Source of the DNA: Symsagittifera roscoffensis
Lineage: Eukaryota > Xenacoelomorpha > Acoela > Convolutidae
Direction of reading: 5' to 3'
DNA: 60,000 nucleotides
Assembly (NCBI RefSeq): GCF_963678635.1
Contig: NC_087064.1
Location: 9,091,671-9,151,670, forward strand
Shown: one piece after another, positions 1-9,653 of the stretch
Layout: every line of letters begins with the position of its first letter
Position numbering within the stretch: position 1 is the first letter of the stretch
Program-made: the position numbers and the translations under genes
Notes under the pieces: generated by a model
Database searches by the model: none
The model's input: the letters and a program-made list of their open reading frames with translations, nothing else
What the model was told of the DNA's origin: nothing

Positions 1-3000
1 AATATCAGTTTTAACTGCATATTTGCATTCTAATCGGGGTGATGTTTCGTTTTCTGCAAGGTAGAATTTTATGTTTTTGGGTATTTCAACTGTTGTTTTT
101 CGTGTAAGTAATTCAGGTGGTGTATTTCGACTTAAGGTGTCTGGTAATGCAAGATTTTTTCCTGCAGTCCAAACTATATGTAAGTTTGGAAATTTCATTA
201 GAATTAATTGAAATCTGTAAACTCGGTGGTTTGGGTTAGATTTCTGTGTGAAAAGAAAAATGATTGGTTTGTGGTCTGTGAATAAAACTGTGGGATGTTG
301 TGATCCAAGTATCAGAAATTCATATTCTGTCAGTGTATATATTATGGCTGTACATTCTCTCATTAGAGTTGAGAGTCGTAGCTCTGCTTGAGTGAATAAT
401 CGGGAATTTGCTGAGATCAGGTTCATTTTATTTGTACCATTATGTGATTGTAATAGTGCTGCGCCGATGCCAAAGTTCGAAGCATCGCACATTGCATAAA
501 ATGGTTGATCAGGGTCTAGAATTGTGTTTGAAATTTGTTCAGTTAAAAGTTTCTTTATTTCTTCGAATCGTGCTTGATGTTCTGTATTCCATTCAAAATT
601 ATTTTGTTGTCTAAGGATGTTGTAAAATGGTCGTAGATATAATTGCATTTTATAAACATATTTACTTAAAAAGTTTAACATTCCAAGGAATTCTTGGATT
701 TTCTTTTTATTTGTTGGTGGTTGAAGTTTTTGAATAGCGTCAATGCGTGATTTCAGTGGAGTGATTGTTTTTCTTTCTATGTTATGTCCTAAGAATTTAA
801 CTCTTGTCAAAAAGAAGTGTGATTTATCGGGGGCGGCCTTCAGATTTTCGTTCTGAAGTATTTGGTGATATTTTTCTAAAACTTTGAACATTTCGTCTTT
901 TGTTTGTGATTGCATAAAAACATCGTCTAGATAGGTGATTGCGTTTTTCTTGAGTATTAGTGGTCTAAAAATTTTGCTCATAAAAGCTGAAAATGCTGCT
1001 GGTCCTATGGATATTCCATAGAATAAGCGGTTAAATTCATATTGTTGGTTTCCGATAACAAATTGTGTTAAACGTCGTGATTGTTCATCTAGTGGCATTT
1101 GATTGTATGCACTATTCATGTCGGCGGTTGTGAAGTATTTGCCATTTATTTTTGTTAAAATAACTTGTATTGGTTCGATGGGCCAATTGCATTTTGATTC
1201 ATCTATGAGTGAATTGAGGTATCTAGCGTCGAGAACGATTTTTAATGATTCTCCTTTAGCTAGAATGATAACGGGGTTGATGAATGTGTTGCCTTTTGGT
1301 TGTTCTTCTTTATTAACTGGTGATATAATATTGTACTGTTCTAAAATATCGAGTAATCTGTTTACTTTATCATGTAAGTGAATTGGTACTTTACTTGCTC
1401 TCTGTTTTTTGAAAACTGCGTCTGGTTTTAATGGGAGATGTAGTGATGAACTGATTTTGCCAACATCGAATTTTGATGTTGCATAGACTGATGAATATTT
1501 AATTAGCTGTTTGGCTAACTTTTCGAATTCGTCTTGTGTTATTTGTGAATGTTGGAAATTAAACATTGTTAAAAATTTCTGTTGGTCCTCTGTGTAGTTA
1601 CTTATGTTGAATGTAGGTTTGAAATATGGAGTTTTTGTGAAATAATCCGTATTTCTGTTTTCGTTACTTATTATATTATTTATAGATAATTCTTCATTAA
1701 GAATTGTAGATTGGCAAATATCTAGTAATTGGAGTATATTATTTACGCGATAGGCTTTTTCGTGTATTGGTGATATTGTAGCGTTGGTTTCACAATATCC
1801 TAAAAGTCCTAAAGGTAATGTTACTTGGTAAGGTGTGTTGTTATAAACATGTAAGGAAATAATATCTGAATTCGAATTTTTCAAATATTTTATTGAAGAG
1901 ATTGTGATTTTGAAAAATTTATGAATAGGTTTGAATTCAAAATCTGACATATAAAATTTTTGTTTGTTTTGTTCTTTATCATATTGGTGAACTTGTTTGA
2001 TTGAAAAATTATAGATGTTTCCTGATAGTGGTTTCAGGTGTTTTCTTTGTTGGTTAAATATCGGATAGAATTTTGAAAAGAATGGTGGTTGTTTATTTAA
2101 TCTTTGAAAAAATGTTAAGGATGTTTCTTTTGTTTTTGTATATTTATCTTTGATTAATATTTTACTATTTAGGATGTTAATTGTTGGTATATACTTCGAA
2201 ATAAATGGTATTCCAATGATATTATATTTAATATCAGTGATATGGAATATTTGTTTAAATGGCTTATTTAGAATTTTACTTTGCTCCATTGTTCTGGTAG
2301 GGAGGAGAAATAATTGGATTTTTCCGTAGTTTATCAATGTTGATCCTTGTGCTGTTGCTAGCTTACTGGAGGTTTCAAGAGGTGTTAGCTTTGGGTGTAA
2401 AGTTTTTATTTCATTCCATGTGGGAATGTTTATTATGTTTGATTCTGCTCCTGAATCAATTAAAAAATCGATTTCAAGGTCTGGTGGTTGAAATTCTTTG
2501 TTTCTTGGGCTTTCTAAGAGAAATGGTATTGTCCAGATTTTTTCTTTGGGTTGTTCTTTTTGTATATTTTGGTAGATGTGGTTTGTATTCAAGCATTTTG
2601 TTTTGACATTTTGATTGGGTTGTTCTGTAGTATTTTTTGCATTTGTTTCTTGCGTTGTTGGTGTGGAATTTATGGGTGTAGTGTAATAATTTTGAAGAAA
2701 TTCTGATTGATTTTCATATATGTGTGATGGAAAAGGTTGTTCATATATGACAGATTCATAGTCATTTTCGACTTTTATCATATTGATAGAAAGAGTGTTT
2801 TCTGTATCACTTTCTGAATCTGATGATGTACAATTTATTTGATTGAGTTGTAACGTATCAATAACTGTGTCATCAATACCTGGGGGGTCTGACGTTGTTT
2901 CTGGGTTAGCTTGTACTTGATTGATTTGTCTTTGATGTTTAGGTGTACTGCTTCTATGACGATTATTAGAGTTATTATAGTGATTATTATTCCGGTGTGG

Positions 3001-6000
3001 TGATTGGGAATAATTTCTATAACGGTTATTATAACTTGAATGTCGGTTTTGTGAATTATTTCGCGATCTATTTTGATAATTGCTGTTTGGTCTGTTATAG
3101 TTCGATCTATTATATGAGTTATTCCTTGATCGATTATTCGGGTAATTCTGGTTTCGGTTGTTTGAATAACTTCTATTTCGATTATAGGAGTAGTTTCTAT
3201 TCCTATTGTATGATGAATTTCGTGATTGGTTGTTTGGATAGTAATTATTTCTTGATTGGGAATTAGATCTAGAAACAAATCGTTGTGTATTTGAATTTGA
3301 TCTGGAGTAGTTATTTCTACTATTTGGTCTATTGTAGTGATTTTGCGATGAATTTTGCGTGTTTCTTCGTTCTGGTGATCTTCCTCTATAACTTGAGTTA
3401 TATGGGGATTGATTTCTTGTATAACTTGTATTGTTCGGAAGTGGCTTTCCTGAACTGTTGTTGCTGTATACATTTTTGTTTGGTAGATTTTGATCTTTTT
3501 TCATGTATTGATAGAATGATTTATTTGGTTCTTTGTATTTTTGAGGTTTATTTTGACTATCTTGCTGTTTTTGTCTACATTCGGAAATACTATGTCCGTA
3601 TCGTCGGCAATAATTACACCATTTTTTGAAAGATGGTTTGCCTTTAAAGTTTGGGTTCTTTTCGTAAATATTAAGTATTTCAGTGATTTTTTCGACGAGG
3701 TCTGTCTCTGATTCCTGTATATTATTAATATTAGTGGGAGTCGTTTCAATTCTGTTAACGTATTGTAATTTCAGATTTTCCGTTTCTTCTAGTTTCATCG
3801 TGATTTCTGCTTGTTCTAGTTTGTCTACTAGTTTTCTAAAATCTAAATCGGGTTCTCGAATTGAAGAAGGATGGGATGCTCTCTTTTTTATTGCTATTTT
3901 CCTTAATTGTGGTGTTAAGGTCATCATTAAGATTTCTGTCATCTTTGTGTTTTTATAGTCGTGTGTATTTAGTGAATATGCTTTTCGAACTAGTGTTTCG
4001 ATTCTTACTGCTAACTGTTTGATGGTTTCGTTTGGTAATCTGCGAATTTCATTACATAAAATTCTTTGTTGTTGTTTGTTTCTTTCAGAGTCAAACATTT
4101 TTGAAAATTCTTGTGTAAATCTTTTCCAGTTTGATTTTATTTCTAGAGGTAGTACTGAAAACCATTTTTGGGCTGCGCCATCTAAGGTTGTTTGTATCAA
4201 CGCTGTGCGTCGATGTATCCAGTTTTGATGTAGTGGCGTATTAATTGGTTCAGGTCCAATGTTTAAAATCAGGTTTGCTGTTACTGCATTTAAATAATCT
4301 TCTACAGAGTATTCAGGGTCTGTTCCTGTGAAAACCATTAAAGGTTTATTTGATGTTATTGATGATCCACCCATTAGGTATGGATTCATTGTCATTTGTA
4401 ATGATTCTGCTGCATTTGGCATTTGAGAACAATTTGAAAGTTGGTTTCTTGTTATTTCATGTTGTTGAAGATAATATGGGAGTGGTATTTCATTTTGCAT
4501 TTGTGATGGTTGATACGAGTGTGCAGTCATTGGATTTTGTTGTTGAATTGGTTGAAAAGATTGTGTATTAATTGGATTTTGTTGTTGAATTGGTTGTTGA
4601 TGTTGTGCATCTATCGGTTGTGGAGAAAAATTCCTATGATTTGTACGTGTTTTCTGTATTCCTTGTCTACGATATTCTTGAGTATTTGGTGCAAATATAT
4701 CTGGTTGTAAGAAGTCATCATCTGAGGATAAATAATCCATTTGATAAGATGTTTGTTTTTTATTTTTATTTTGTTGAAAAAATGGGTAATTTTCACTGCG
4801 ATCCTGTGGAGGATTTGGTTGAAAATTTTTGGAATTATATTGGGCCGTTGGGTTATCCCAGTTTCGAGGTTTTGTATATTGATTAAAATTCCTTTGTGGT
4901 TGATAATTTGTTTTTGACGGATGTGTATAATTATAATTATGGTCTGCAAAGTTGTTTCTAGTGAATGTTTTGCGTGTTTTTGATGGTATTGTCATGGGTC
5001 TATATGTTTGGTAATCCATATGTGAGTATTTAGGGGCAACCGAAGGTTTAACGGTTGATTGTAAGGTTACCTGTGTTTGTGAAGGATTTGTATTTCTTGG
5101 TGTTGTTAAATTTGGGCGTATTGGTGAAATACTTTGTTGTGTAGTTGTTGTGTGTACAATTTCTTCATTTATGAAGTGTGATGGTGTCTGTATATCTTGT
5201 TGAGTAAGATTCCTAGTTCCATTGAGGTTTTCGTTGTGTATGACTGTAGAGTTTAAACTATTATTTTGTGTATCGGGTAAAAATGTATTATAGTTTAATG
5301 GTGTTGCATCAATTGTTAATGGTATTACTCTTACATAATCTCTTATGTAAGATATTGTACCTATTGCTTGACTTGAGATTGATTGTGGAAAGCTTATAAA
5401 TGCGGGATGAGACCATTCGGGGTCCCAAACATAATCTGATTGTTCTGTGATAGCGGTATCATCGTTCGAATTTTGGGGTCTAAAATTTTTTCTTGCTTGT
5501 GCAATTAAATCAATATTGTGTGTGAAATAATCTATTATGAACCATGCCAAAATTTTTTGTAAATCGTGTTTGGTATGTTGTGAAACGTCGTCTTTCGTGA
5601 AATTTTCTTTAATGATGTTTAAATAACTAGAGAGTAGTGTGATTTCATGTCGTACTCTTAAATGTTTAGATGTTTCTGTCGGTGAGACATTTGTTAATGG
5701 GAGTTCATTTTCTAATATCGAAATATAACTATATATTATTGCGAAAACTTCATTGGTGAAAATGGAGTTTGCTCTTTGTGAGTTATGGTTTTGGATGCTT
5801 TTTATATATTCTGAAAAAACTTTTGAAAATTCTAAGTCAAGATCGTCTGTTTGAATAGTATATGTTCTATTATTATGGTTTGGGGAAGTGAATTCTATAG
5901 AGTAGATTCCATACTGTTGTGTTATGTTGCATATATCTTTTAGATAGTGATCTATGATTTGTCTTTTGATTTTTACATCGGGGAACTCTGTTTTACATGG

Positions 6001-6141
6001 ACTGATTCCGGGTTCAAATAAATTTACGAGTAAATTTTGACAAAATATGTGTTGTCCTCTATCAGTATCTGCATCTACTATAAAAGGAAAGATTTCATCA
6101 TCATCTGGAGTTTCGTCACCTGGGGTGTGTGTTGAACTCAT
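1..6141 (-). CDS. Ty3/Gypsy Gag-Pol polyprotein, element 1 (3' part beyond window)
   Basis: One uninterrupted minus-strand frame of about 2,047 codons from the ATG at 6141 to the left edge. An in-frame TAA lies 18-20 bases before that ATG, so the start is well bounded. Visible in order: a Gln/Asn-rich N-terminal region; a capsid-like gag segment near residues 615-730; a CCHC knuckle (C-x2-C-x4-H-x4-C) starting at residue 842; an Asn/Arg/Ser/Tyr-rich stretch to about 1090; a retropepsin motif DSGAES at 1229; reverse transcriptase with the motif A Asp at 1674 and YLDD at 1737; and RNase H with its first Asp near 1886 and a TDHKP motif. Integrase should lie off the left edge. Landmark positions share one phase, so Gag and Pol are fused without a frameshift. 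The family makes virus-like particles and copies itself through cDNA. No break is seen, so the element could be young. Class assignment is firm; the clade is not determined. Confidence 0.93.
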   Translation of the reverse strand, partial: MSSTHTPGDETPDDDEIFPFIVDADTDRGQHIFCQNLLVNLFEPGISPCKTEFPDVKIKRQIIDHYLKDICNITQQYGIYSIEFTSPNHNNRTYTIQTDDLDLEFSKVFSEYIKSIQNHNSQRANSIFTNEVFAIIYSYISILENELPLTNVSPTETSKHLRVRHEITLLSSYLNIIKENFTKDDVSQHTKHDLQKILAWFIIDYFTHNIDLIAQARKNFRPQNSNDDTAITEQSDYVWDPEWSHPAFISFPQSISSQAIGTISYIRDYVRVIPLTIDATPLNYNTFLPDTQNNSLNSTVIHNENLNGTRNLTQQDIQTPSHFINEEIVHTTTTQQSISPIRPNLTTPRNTNPSQTQVTLQSTVKPSVAPKYSHMDYQTYRPMTIPSKTRKTFTRNNFADHNYNYTHPSKTNYQPQRNFNQYTKPRNWDNPTAQYNSKNFQPNPPQDRSENYPFFQQNKNKKQTSYQMDYLSSDDDFLQPDIFAPNTQEYRRQGIQKTRTNHRNFSPQPIDAQHQQPIQQQNPINTQSFQPIQQQNPMTAHSYQPSQMQNEIPLPYYLQQHEITRNQLSNCSQMPNAAESLQMTMNPYLMGGSSITSNKPLMVFTGTDPEYSVEDYLNAVTANLILNIGPEPINTPLHQNWIHRRTALIQTTLDGAAQKWFSVLPLEIKSNWKRFTQEFSKMFDSERNKQQQRILCNEIRRLPNETIKQLAVRIETLVRKAYSLNTHDYKNTKMTEILMMTLTPQLRKIAIKKRASHPSSIREPDLDFRKLVDKLEQAEITMKLEETENLKLQYVNRIETTPTNINNIQESETDLVEKITEILNIYEKNPNFKGKPSFKKWCNYCRRYGHSISECRQKQQDSQNKPQKYKEPNKSFYQYMKKDQNLPNKNVYSNNSSGKPLPNNTSYTRNQSPYNSSYRGRSPERRNTQNSSQNHYNRPNSRNNYSRSNSNTQRFVSRSNSQSRNNYYPNNQSRNSSYNRNRNYSYNRNRSYSNNRNQNYPNNRSRNNSYNRSNYNRPNSNYQNRSRNNSQNRHSSYNNRYRNYSQSPHRNNNHYNNSNNRHRSSTPKHQRQINQVQANPETTSDPPGIDDTVIDTLQLNQINCTSSDSESDTENTLSINMIKVENDYESVIYEQPFPSHIYENQSEFLQNYYTTPINSTPTTQETNAKNTTEQPNQNVKTKCLNTNHIYQNIQKEQPKEKIWTIPFLLESPRNKEFQPPDLEIDFLIDSGAESNIINIPTWNEIKTLHPKLTPLETSSKLATAQGSTLINYGKIQLFLLPTRTMEQSKILNKPFKQIFHITDIKYNIIGIPFISKYIPTINILNSKILIKDKYTKTKETSLTFFQRLNKQPPFFSKFYPIFNQQRKHLKPLSGNIYNFSIKQVHQYDKEQNKQKFYMSDFEFKPIHKFFKITISSIKYLKNSNSDIISLHVYNNTPYQVTLPLGLLGYCETNATISPIHEKAYRVNNILQLLDICQSTILNEELSINNIISNENRNTDYFTKTPYFKPTFNISNYTEDQQKFLTMFNFQHSQITQDEFEKLAKQLIKYSSVYATSKFDVGKISSSLHLPLKPDAVFKKQRASKVPIHLHDKVNRLLDILEQYNIISPVNKEEQPKGNTFINPVIILAKGESLKIVLDARYLNSLIDESKCNWPIEPIQVILTKINGKYFTTADMNSAYNQMPLDEQSRRLTQFVIGNQQYEFNRLFYGISIGPAAFSAFMSKIFRPLILKKNAITYLDDVFMQSQTKDEMFKVLEKYHQILQNENLKAAPDKSHFFLTRVKFLGHNIERKTITPLKSRIDAIQKLQPPTNKKKIQEFLGMLNFLSKYVYKMQLYLRPFYNILRQQNNFEWNTEHQARFEEIKKLLTEQISNTILDPDQPFYAMCDASNFGIGAALLQSHNGTNKMNLISANSRLFTQAELRLSTLMRECTAIIYTLTEYEFLILGSQHPTVLFTDHKPIIFLFTQKSNPNHRVYRFQLILMKFPNLHIVWTAGKNLALPDTLSRNTPPELLTRKTTVEIPKNIKFYLAENETSPRLECKYAVKTDI

Positions 6142-6583
6142 TTTTCCGTTCGATGACTGTTAATATGTAATTATTAATGTGTCGAATTGGTTGATTCCAA
6201 TTGTATAGATGTACTGGTTTGTGTTTGTACTGTTTTTTTATTCTTCTTTTTCCTCTTTGTGATGAATTTGAAGTTGTTTCTGAGTCAGAAAAATATAGTT
6301 GATCGTGAAGTGGGCAATTTTTATCTATTGATTCTTTTAGTTTGTAAAGTTCGTCTAAACTGTTGGTTTCTGATTCTGAAAATGCGTTTCGATTTTTTGA
6401 AAATCTTTTTCGTGTTATTTGTCTTTGTTTAGTTATTATTTTCCTCTTTAGTGTTTGTCGTTTTGTGCGAATGTATCCAACTGTTTGTGTATGAGGTGTG
6501 ATTACAAGGTCGTATTTTTTGTTATCTATTTCACAATTGTGTAAAACGATTGTTTGTTTATTTCCTAGGTTTTTAAATGACAT
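6116..6583 (-). CDS. Upstream ORF of Gypsy element 1, 155 aa, basic, unknown
   Basis: A 155-codon ORF directly 5' of Gag-Pol. It overlaps the Gag-Pol start by 26 bases and is offset from it by one base. The protein is strongly basic in the middle (many Lys and Arg around residues 40-65), has an acidic serine patch (FSDSETTS) near residue 100, and a second basic run after it (GKRRIKKQYKHKP). I recognise no family and see no signal peptide or membrane segment. Its position between the leader and gag suggests an accessory product, or an N-terminal extension reached by frameshifting or reinitiation. That is inference. The alternative is a chance ORF in a leader, which the length and composition make less likely but do not exclude. 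Confidence 0.5.
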   Translation of the reverse strand: MSFKNLGNKQTIVLHNCEIDNKKYDLVITPHTQTVGYIRTKRQTLKRKIITKQRQITRKRFSKNRNAFSESETNSLDELYKLKESIDKNCPLHDQLYFSDSETTSNSSQRGKRRIKKQYKHKPVHLYNWNQPIRHINNYILTVIERKNEFNTHPR

Positions 6584-7517
6584 AAGGTTTAGGATGACGG
6601 ATGCAAAAAGTTGTTAAGTGAATTGTAATTACTTAAACTGTTAGTCCTTACGATTTTTTGGTTAGCTTAACCTGGGTCTATTTGTTCAGGGTTGGAGAGA
6701 AAAGTATATCGATTCCGAAGAATGATTTTTACTTTCTCGTGACTAGTATAAGCTAAGGTGTTAACTTACTTAATCTTACTTAGGGGTAGTGATTGTGTTC
6801 AAGGGTTGGAGAATAGTAAATCGATCCACAAGGTTCAGGTATAATTAGAACGCGAGTAGTTCGTTAGATACTATTTTAAACTTACTAAGTCTAAGATTTA
6901 TCCTGGGTCTGGTAAGAGGGGGGGGGGGGTCAAGTGAAGGATGAATAACCGAAGTTCTTCACTGTTTATCCTAATTTGAATGATTAGTTTTGTGTAAAAA
7001 TTTCTATTAGTCCTGGGTTTTTAGAGAGGGTTGGATAGTGAATCGACGTTTGAGGTCGTTAGACACTAATTAAGTGAGTGGGGGAGAACAAAGTTGTTCT
7101 GTTTGATCCAAGGATAAGCCTTGATGATCAAGTTTGAAATTTAATTAAGTAGAAAATGATTTAAGATCCAAGGATAAGCCTTGATGATCTGATTTTAAAT
7201 TAAGTGACTTTAAGTTTTAATAATGTTTTAAATTTGTGTAAAGGAAAGATTTAGTGTTTTATGATGTTAGTGAGTTGATGATTGCTGTTATGTTTTAGGT
7301 GATGAAGCTGGAACAACAGGATGATTTATGATTACTAACCATTTATTGTCATGCTACTAATTTTTATTTTTATTTTCCAATAAATATTTTTCAAACATGT
7401 TTTGTATAATACTGCAGAGTTTTAGGAAAACGATCTAAGATCTTTTTATCAATCGTTATTGTATAATATTAATTTTGTTTAGCGCCTGAAATGATTTTGA
7501 AGAGTAACTTCAAGGTT
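6584..7517 (-). other. Non-coding leader of Gypsy element 1 with internal repeats
   Basis: AT-rich leader without a convincing ORF. It contains loosely repeated blocks around 6660-7040 with the words CCTGGGT and GGTTGGA, followed by short stretches about the cut-back distance ATCGA(T/C). There is a run of 12 G at about 6917-6928, and a 25-base direct repeat (next entry). Such leaders usually carry packaging and dimerisation signals, but none can be assigned here. Confidence 0.5.
7105..7189. repeat. Two direct copies of a 25-base word, 60 bases apart
   Basis: The word starting GATCCAAGGATAAGCC and ending TTGATGATC occurs at 7105-7129 and 7165-7189 without mismatch. Each copy is partly self-complementary (ATCCAAGGATAAGCCTTGAT), so each could form a small hairpin in the element's leader RNA. 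Confidence 0.8.
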
Positions 7518-7751
7518 TTATGTTTGCAAATGGAAATCTAAATTCATTGCAAGTAGTATTCGAAATATAAAAGTTTGTTCTGGCTTTTGCCGAACTATCA
7601 TATAACTATACGGCAAGTTTCTACTTTGTCGTATGTCGTCTTTGGTTCGAGGTCTTCTTCCAATTCCGGGTAGTTCTGTTATGGTTCGGAATATTGGCTC
7701 TGATCTATTGAGTCGGAGAGACATTTCAATTAAATTATTGTCGTATAACAT
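7518..7751 (-). CDS. Small ORF in the leader of Gypsy element 1, 77 aa, unknown
   Basis: A 77-codon ORF lying 3' of the candidate primer-binding site and about 930 bases 5' of the 155-codon ORF, same strand. It begins MLYDNN and contains a Pro/Gly/Arg stretch (ELPGIGRRPRTKDD). No family is recognised. It may be a spurious leader ORF; only its position as the first ATG-initiated ORF downstream of the primer site argues for listing it. Confidence 0.2.
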   Translation of the reverse strand: MLYDNNLIEMSLRLNRSEPIFRTITELPGIGRRPRTKDDIRQSRNLPYSYMIVRQKPEQTFIFRILLAMNLDFHLQT

Positions 7752-7820
7752 TTTGTAAATGTTTTTGTCTAATTTCTAATCTATTTTTGGTTAATTCTAA
7801 TCTAGTAAGGTCTTGTTCGA

Positions 7821-7837
7821 GACTTATGGTCGCACCA
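7821..7837 (-). promoter_or_regulatory. Candidate tRNA primer-binding site of Gypsy element 1
   Basis: Minus-strand TGGTGCGACCATAAGTC two bases after the proposed LTR end. A site beginning TGG pairs with the CCA end of a tRNA that primes minus-strand cDNA synthesis. I could not match it to a specific tRNA. Confidence 0.4.
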
Positions 7838-7839
7838 GA

Positions 7840-8139
7840 TGAGTTAGGACTGGAGTGTATAACTCATAGAGTAATTTCGGATAGGGTACACCGTCTGCTC
7901 GTCACGCTATCTTATTTTCGGCCGGATAGATTCGTGCAACTTCTTAGTCTAATACCGATCCTAATCTTACTCTTATACTATCTAGTCTCAGGTTGTTTAA
8001 CTAGTCTCTGCTAGGCTCAATAGATCTAGGGTATACTGGTTTATTGCGGCTGCTGAAGTGCTCGGGAGAGTCCAACTAATTTCTAAGTTAAATTCAAATC
8101 TCTCTGGTGCTGAAATTACAAGTAACTTCAGCACTTACA
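7840..8139 (-). repeat. Candidate 5' LTR of Gypsy element 1 (300 bp)
   Basis: On the minus strand the segment begins TGTAAGTGCTGAAG and ends CTCA, followed after two bases by TGGTGCGACC, the usual LTR-spacer-primer site order. It contains an AATAAA and short inverted copies of GTGCTGAAG near its start. The matching 3' LTR would lie off the left edge, so the boundaries are inferred from terminal dinucleotides and spacing, not from a second copy. Confidence 0.45.
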
Positions 8140-8335
8140 AATAAGTGGGTTGTTAGTTAGATGGATCATGATTGGTTAATATTAAATACTTTACATTGGT
8201 AAAACATTTAATTTATCCAATCATAAAATGTAGTTTAGATCAGGTTCCAATATATACTAGATTCGAGGGGAGCAGCTTGCGTCAAAAAAAGCGATTTTTT
8301 TTTTCAATATTTTCCAAAAAGGCCCAAAATGTCTC

Positions 8336-8561
8336 ATTATTTGTTTGTGGATTCCACAAACTGTTCTGGATTCCACAAACTCGCCTATTTTTGGAGCAAT
8401 TTTGAACGGTACAGTGTTTTCATGTTTTTGTTTGTGGAATCCAAAACAGCATAGAAGATCAAAGAAATGTAGCAATGTTGCGGATTCCACGACAAATCTG
8501 ATTTGGGCCTGTTGCGGAATCCACTTACAATGCGCAGAATGCACATTTTGGCCTCATAATG
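8336..8561 (+). repeat. Dispersed 0.23 kb repeat with GTGGATTCCAC-type words, copy 1
   Basis: Closely similar, in the same orientation, to 19846-20090: both share the stretch around AAGATCAAAGAAATGTAGCA and the following TCTGATTTGGGCCTGTTG. This copy carries about five variants of the near-palindrome GCGGAATCCGC or GTGGATTCCAC (8347, 8367, 8431, 8483, 8513). No coding potential is recognised. Confidence 0.75.
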
Positions 8562-8780
8562 TGGGAAAGTTAATTTGGGCGACATAAAAAAATGTCGAAC
8601 AAAATTTTGAATTGTTTTGAACGTCCCCCCTCGCAAAATTCCTGGATCCATCTATGCGTGGTATCCTTTCTATCTATCCTCCTCAAACTTTATCAAATCG
8701 TTGACAGCCGTTTTTCTAAAAAAAAAAACGTAGTATATTTAATAGTTTCACTAAAGGTGTTATTTTATATAAAAGTTCCA
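8562..8780. other. Intergenic, nothing recognised
   Basis: AT-rich sequence with short A and C runs. I see no gene, inverted repeat or family similarity. Confidence 0.5.
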
Positions 8781-8901
8781 CTAACTTGAAAAACTCAAGC
8801 CCAGTTTCTCAGCCAATGCACCAGCCACACTTTCTTCGATGCTGGATGAAAAGAGCAACTCTGGATTCACAATTTCTGAGGCCCACCCGACCAGCTTGTT
8901 C
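8781..8901 (-). other. Possible terminal coding exon, about 40 codons
   Basis: A segment preceded by a CATTTTAG acceptor opens a non-repetitive reading frame (NKLVGWASEIVNPELLF, then SIEESVAGALAEKLGLSFSS) that ends at the TAG at 8783-8781. Composition is balanced, unlike the surrounding AT-rich shadow ORFs. No family is recognised. It could be the last exon of a host gene that also includes 9586-9653, or a remnant. Phase with other exons is unresolved. Confidence 0.28.
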
Positions 8902-9585
8902 CTAAAATGACTCTTTTATATCCAAGTTTACCGGAATGATAGAAGTTTAACCTGGTTATGGTAGGTTAAATCATTTAGACAGTGTAACAAACAAATTTAT
9001 AAAAAGGAAATAAATCATTTCGTTCACGGGTCGAACGACTCGGCTTATGTTTCTGCTTTCTCGTTAAGAGTTTGGTGGTGTATCTTTAGACCCGCCGGAC
9101 CAACTTATTGTTCTGGTACTCTGTTTCGACCGCATTAACCGCGCCTTATCATGGATCATTCGTCTCTAGCAAATATGTTCTCGTCTCTCGTCTGAAGATC
9201 CGGCGTATTTTGTTTCCAGCGGTTAGACCAAGGGGGCTGTATGTTTTTACATCATGTAACCAAAATCAAGTTTTCTCGACTGTCTGGGCCAAAATGGGCT
9301 ATGTTTGACTTTGTGACTGATTGAAATTGTTACTCTCAGTTGCAAAAAGGTTTCATTGTCTCCTCTTTGAAAATCGGAATATCGGCCGCGAGAACTTCGA
9401 CTCGCGATAAGAGTCTCCTGCATCAAAACCTTATGTGACTGCCCGGAGTCCATGTCTGCAAGTTCTTAAACTAAATGCATTAGAATTCTTTGATAGTATC
9501 AATGAGACGAGCGTGTGAAGAAAAAGCAAACAAAAATTGACTAAAACTGGTTAGGCTGATATAGCTAGTTGGAAAAGAGCCTTAC

Positions 9586-9653
9586 CTTCTTTCGCTGTTG
9601 CCGCCCTCATCACCGCCAGTTGCTAAGCTTTCGTGAATGTTGGTAAGAGACAT
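9586..9653 (-). other. Possible first coding exon with a GTAAGG donor
   Basis: ATG at 9653 opens 22 codons (MSLTNIHESLATGGDEGGNS...) that run into a strong donor, GAAG|GTAAGG. A candidate second exon lies near 9420-9330: acceptor GATGCAG, then a frame containing RVEVLAADIPIFKEETM ending at TGA. The joined frame would be short and no family is recognised. Listed because ATG, composition and donor agree; still a weak call. Confidence 0.3.

Noticed and set aside
2835-3473. 212-codon minus-strand ORF rich in Ile, Thr and His
   Set aside because: It lies within the Gag-Pol frame in another phase, over the Asn/Arg/Ser/Tyr-rich coding stretch. The low-complexity codons keep the shadow frame open.
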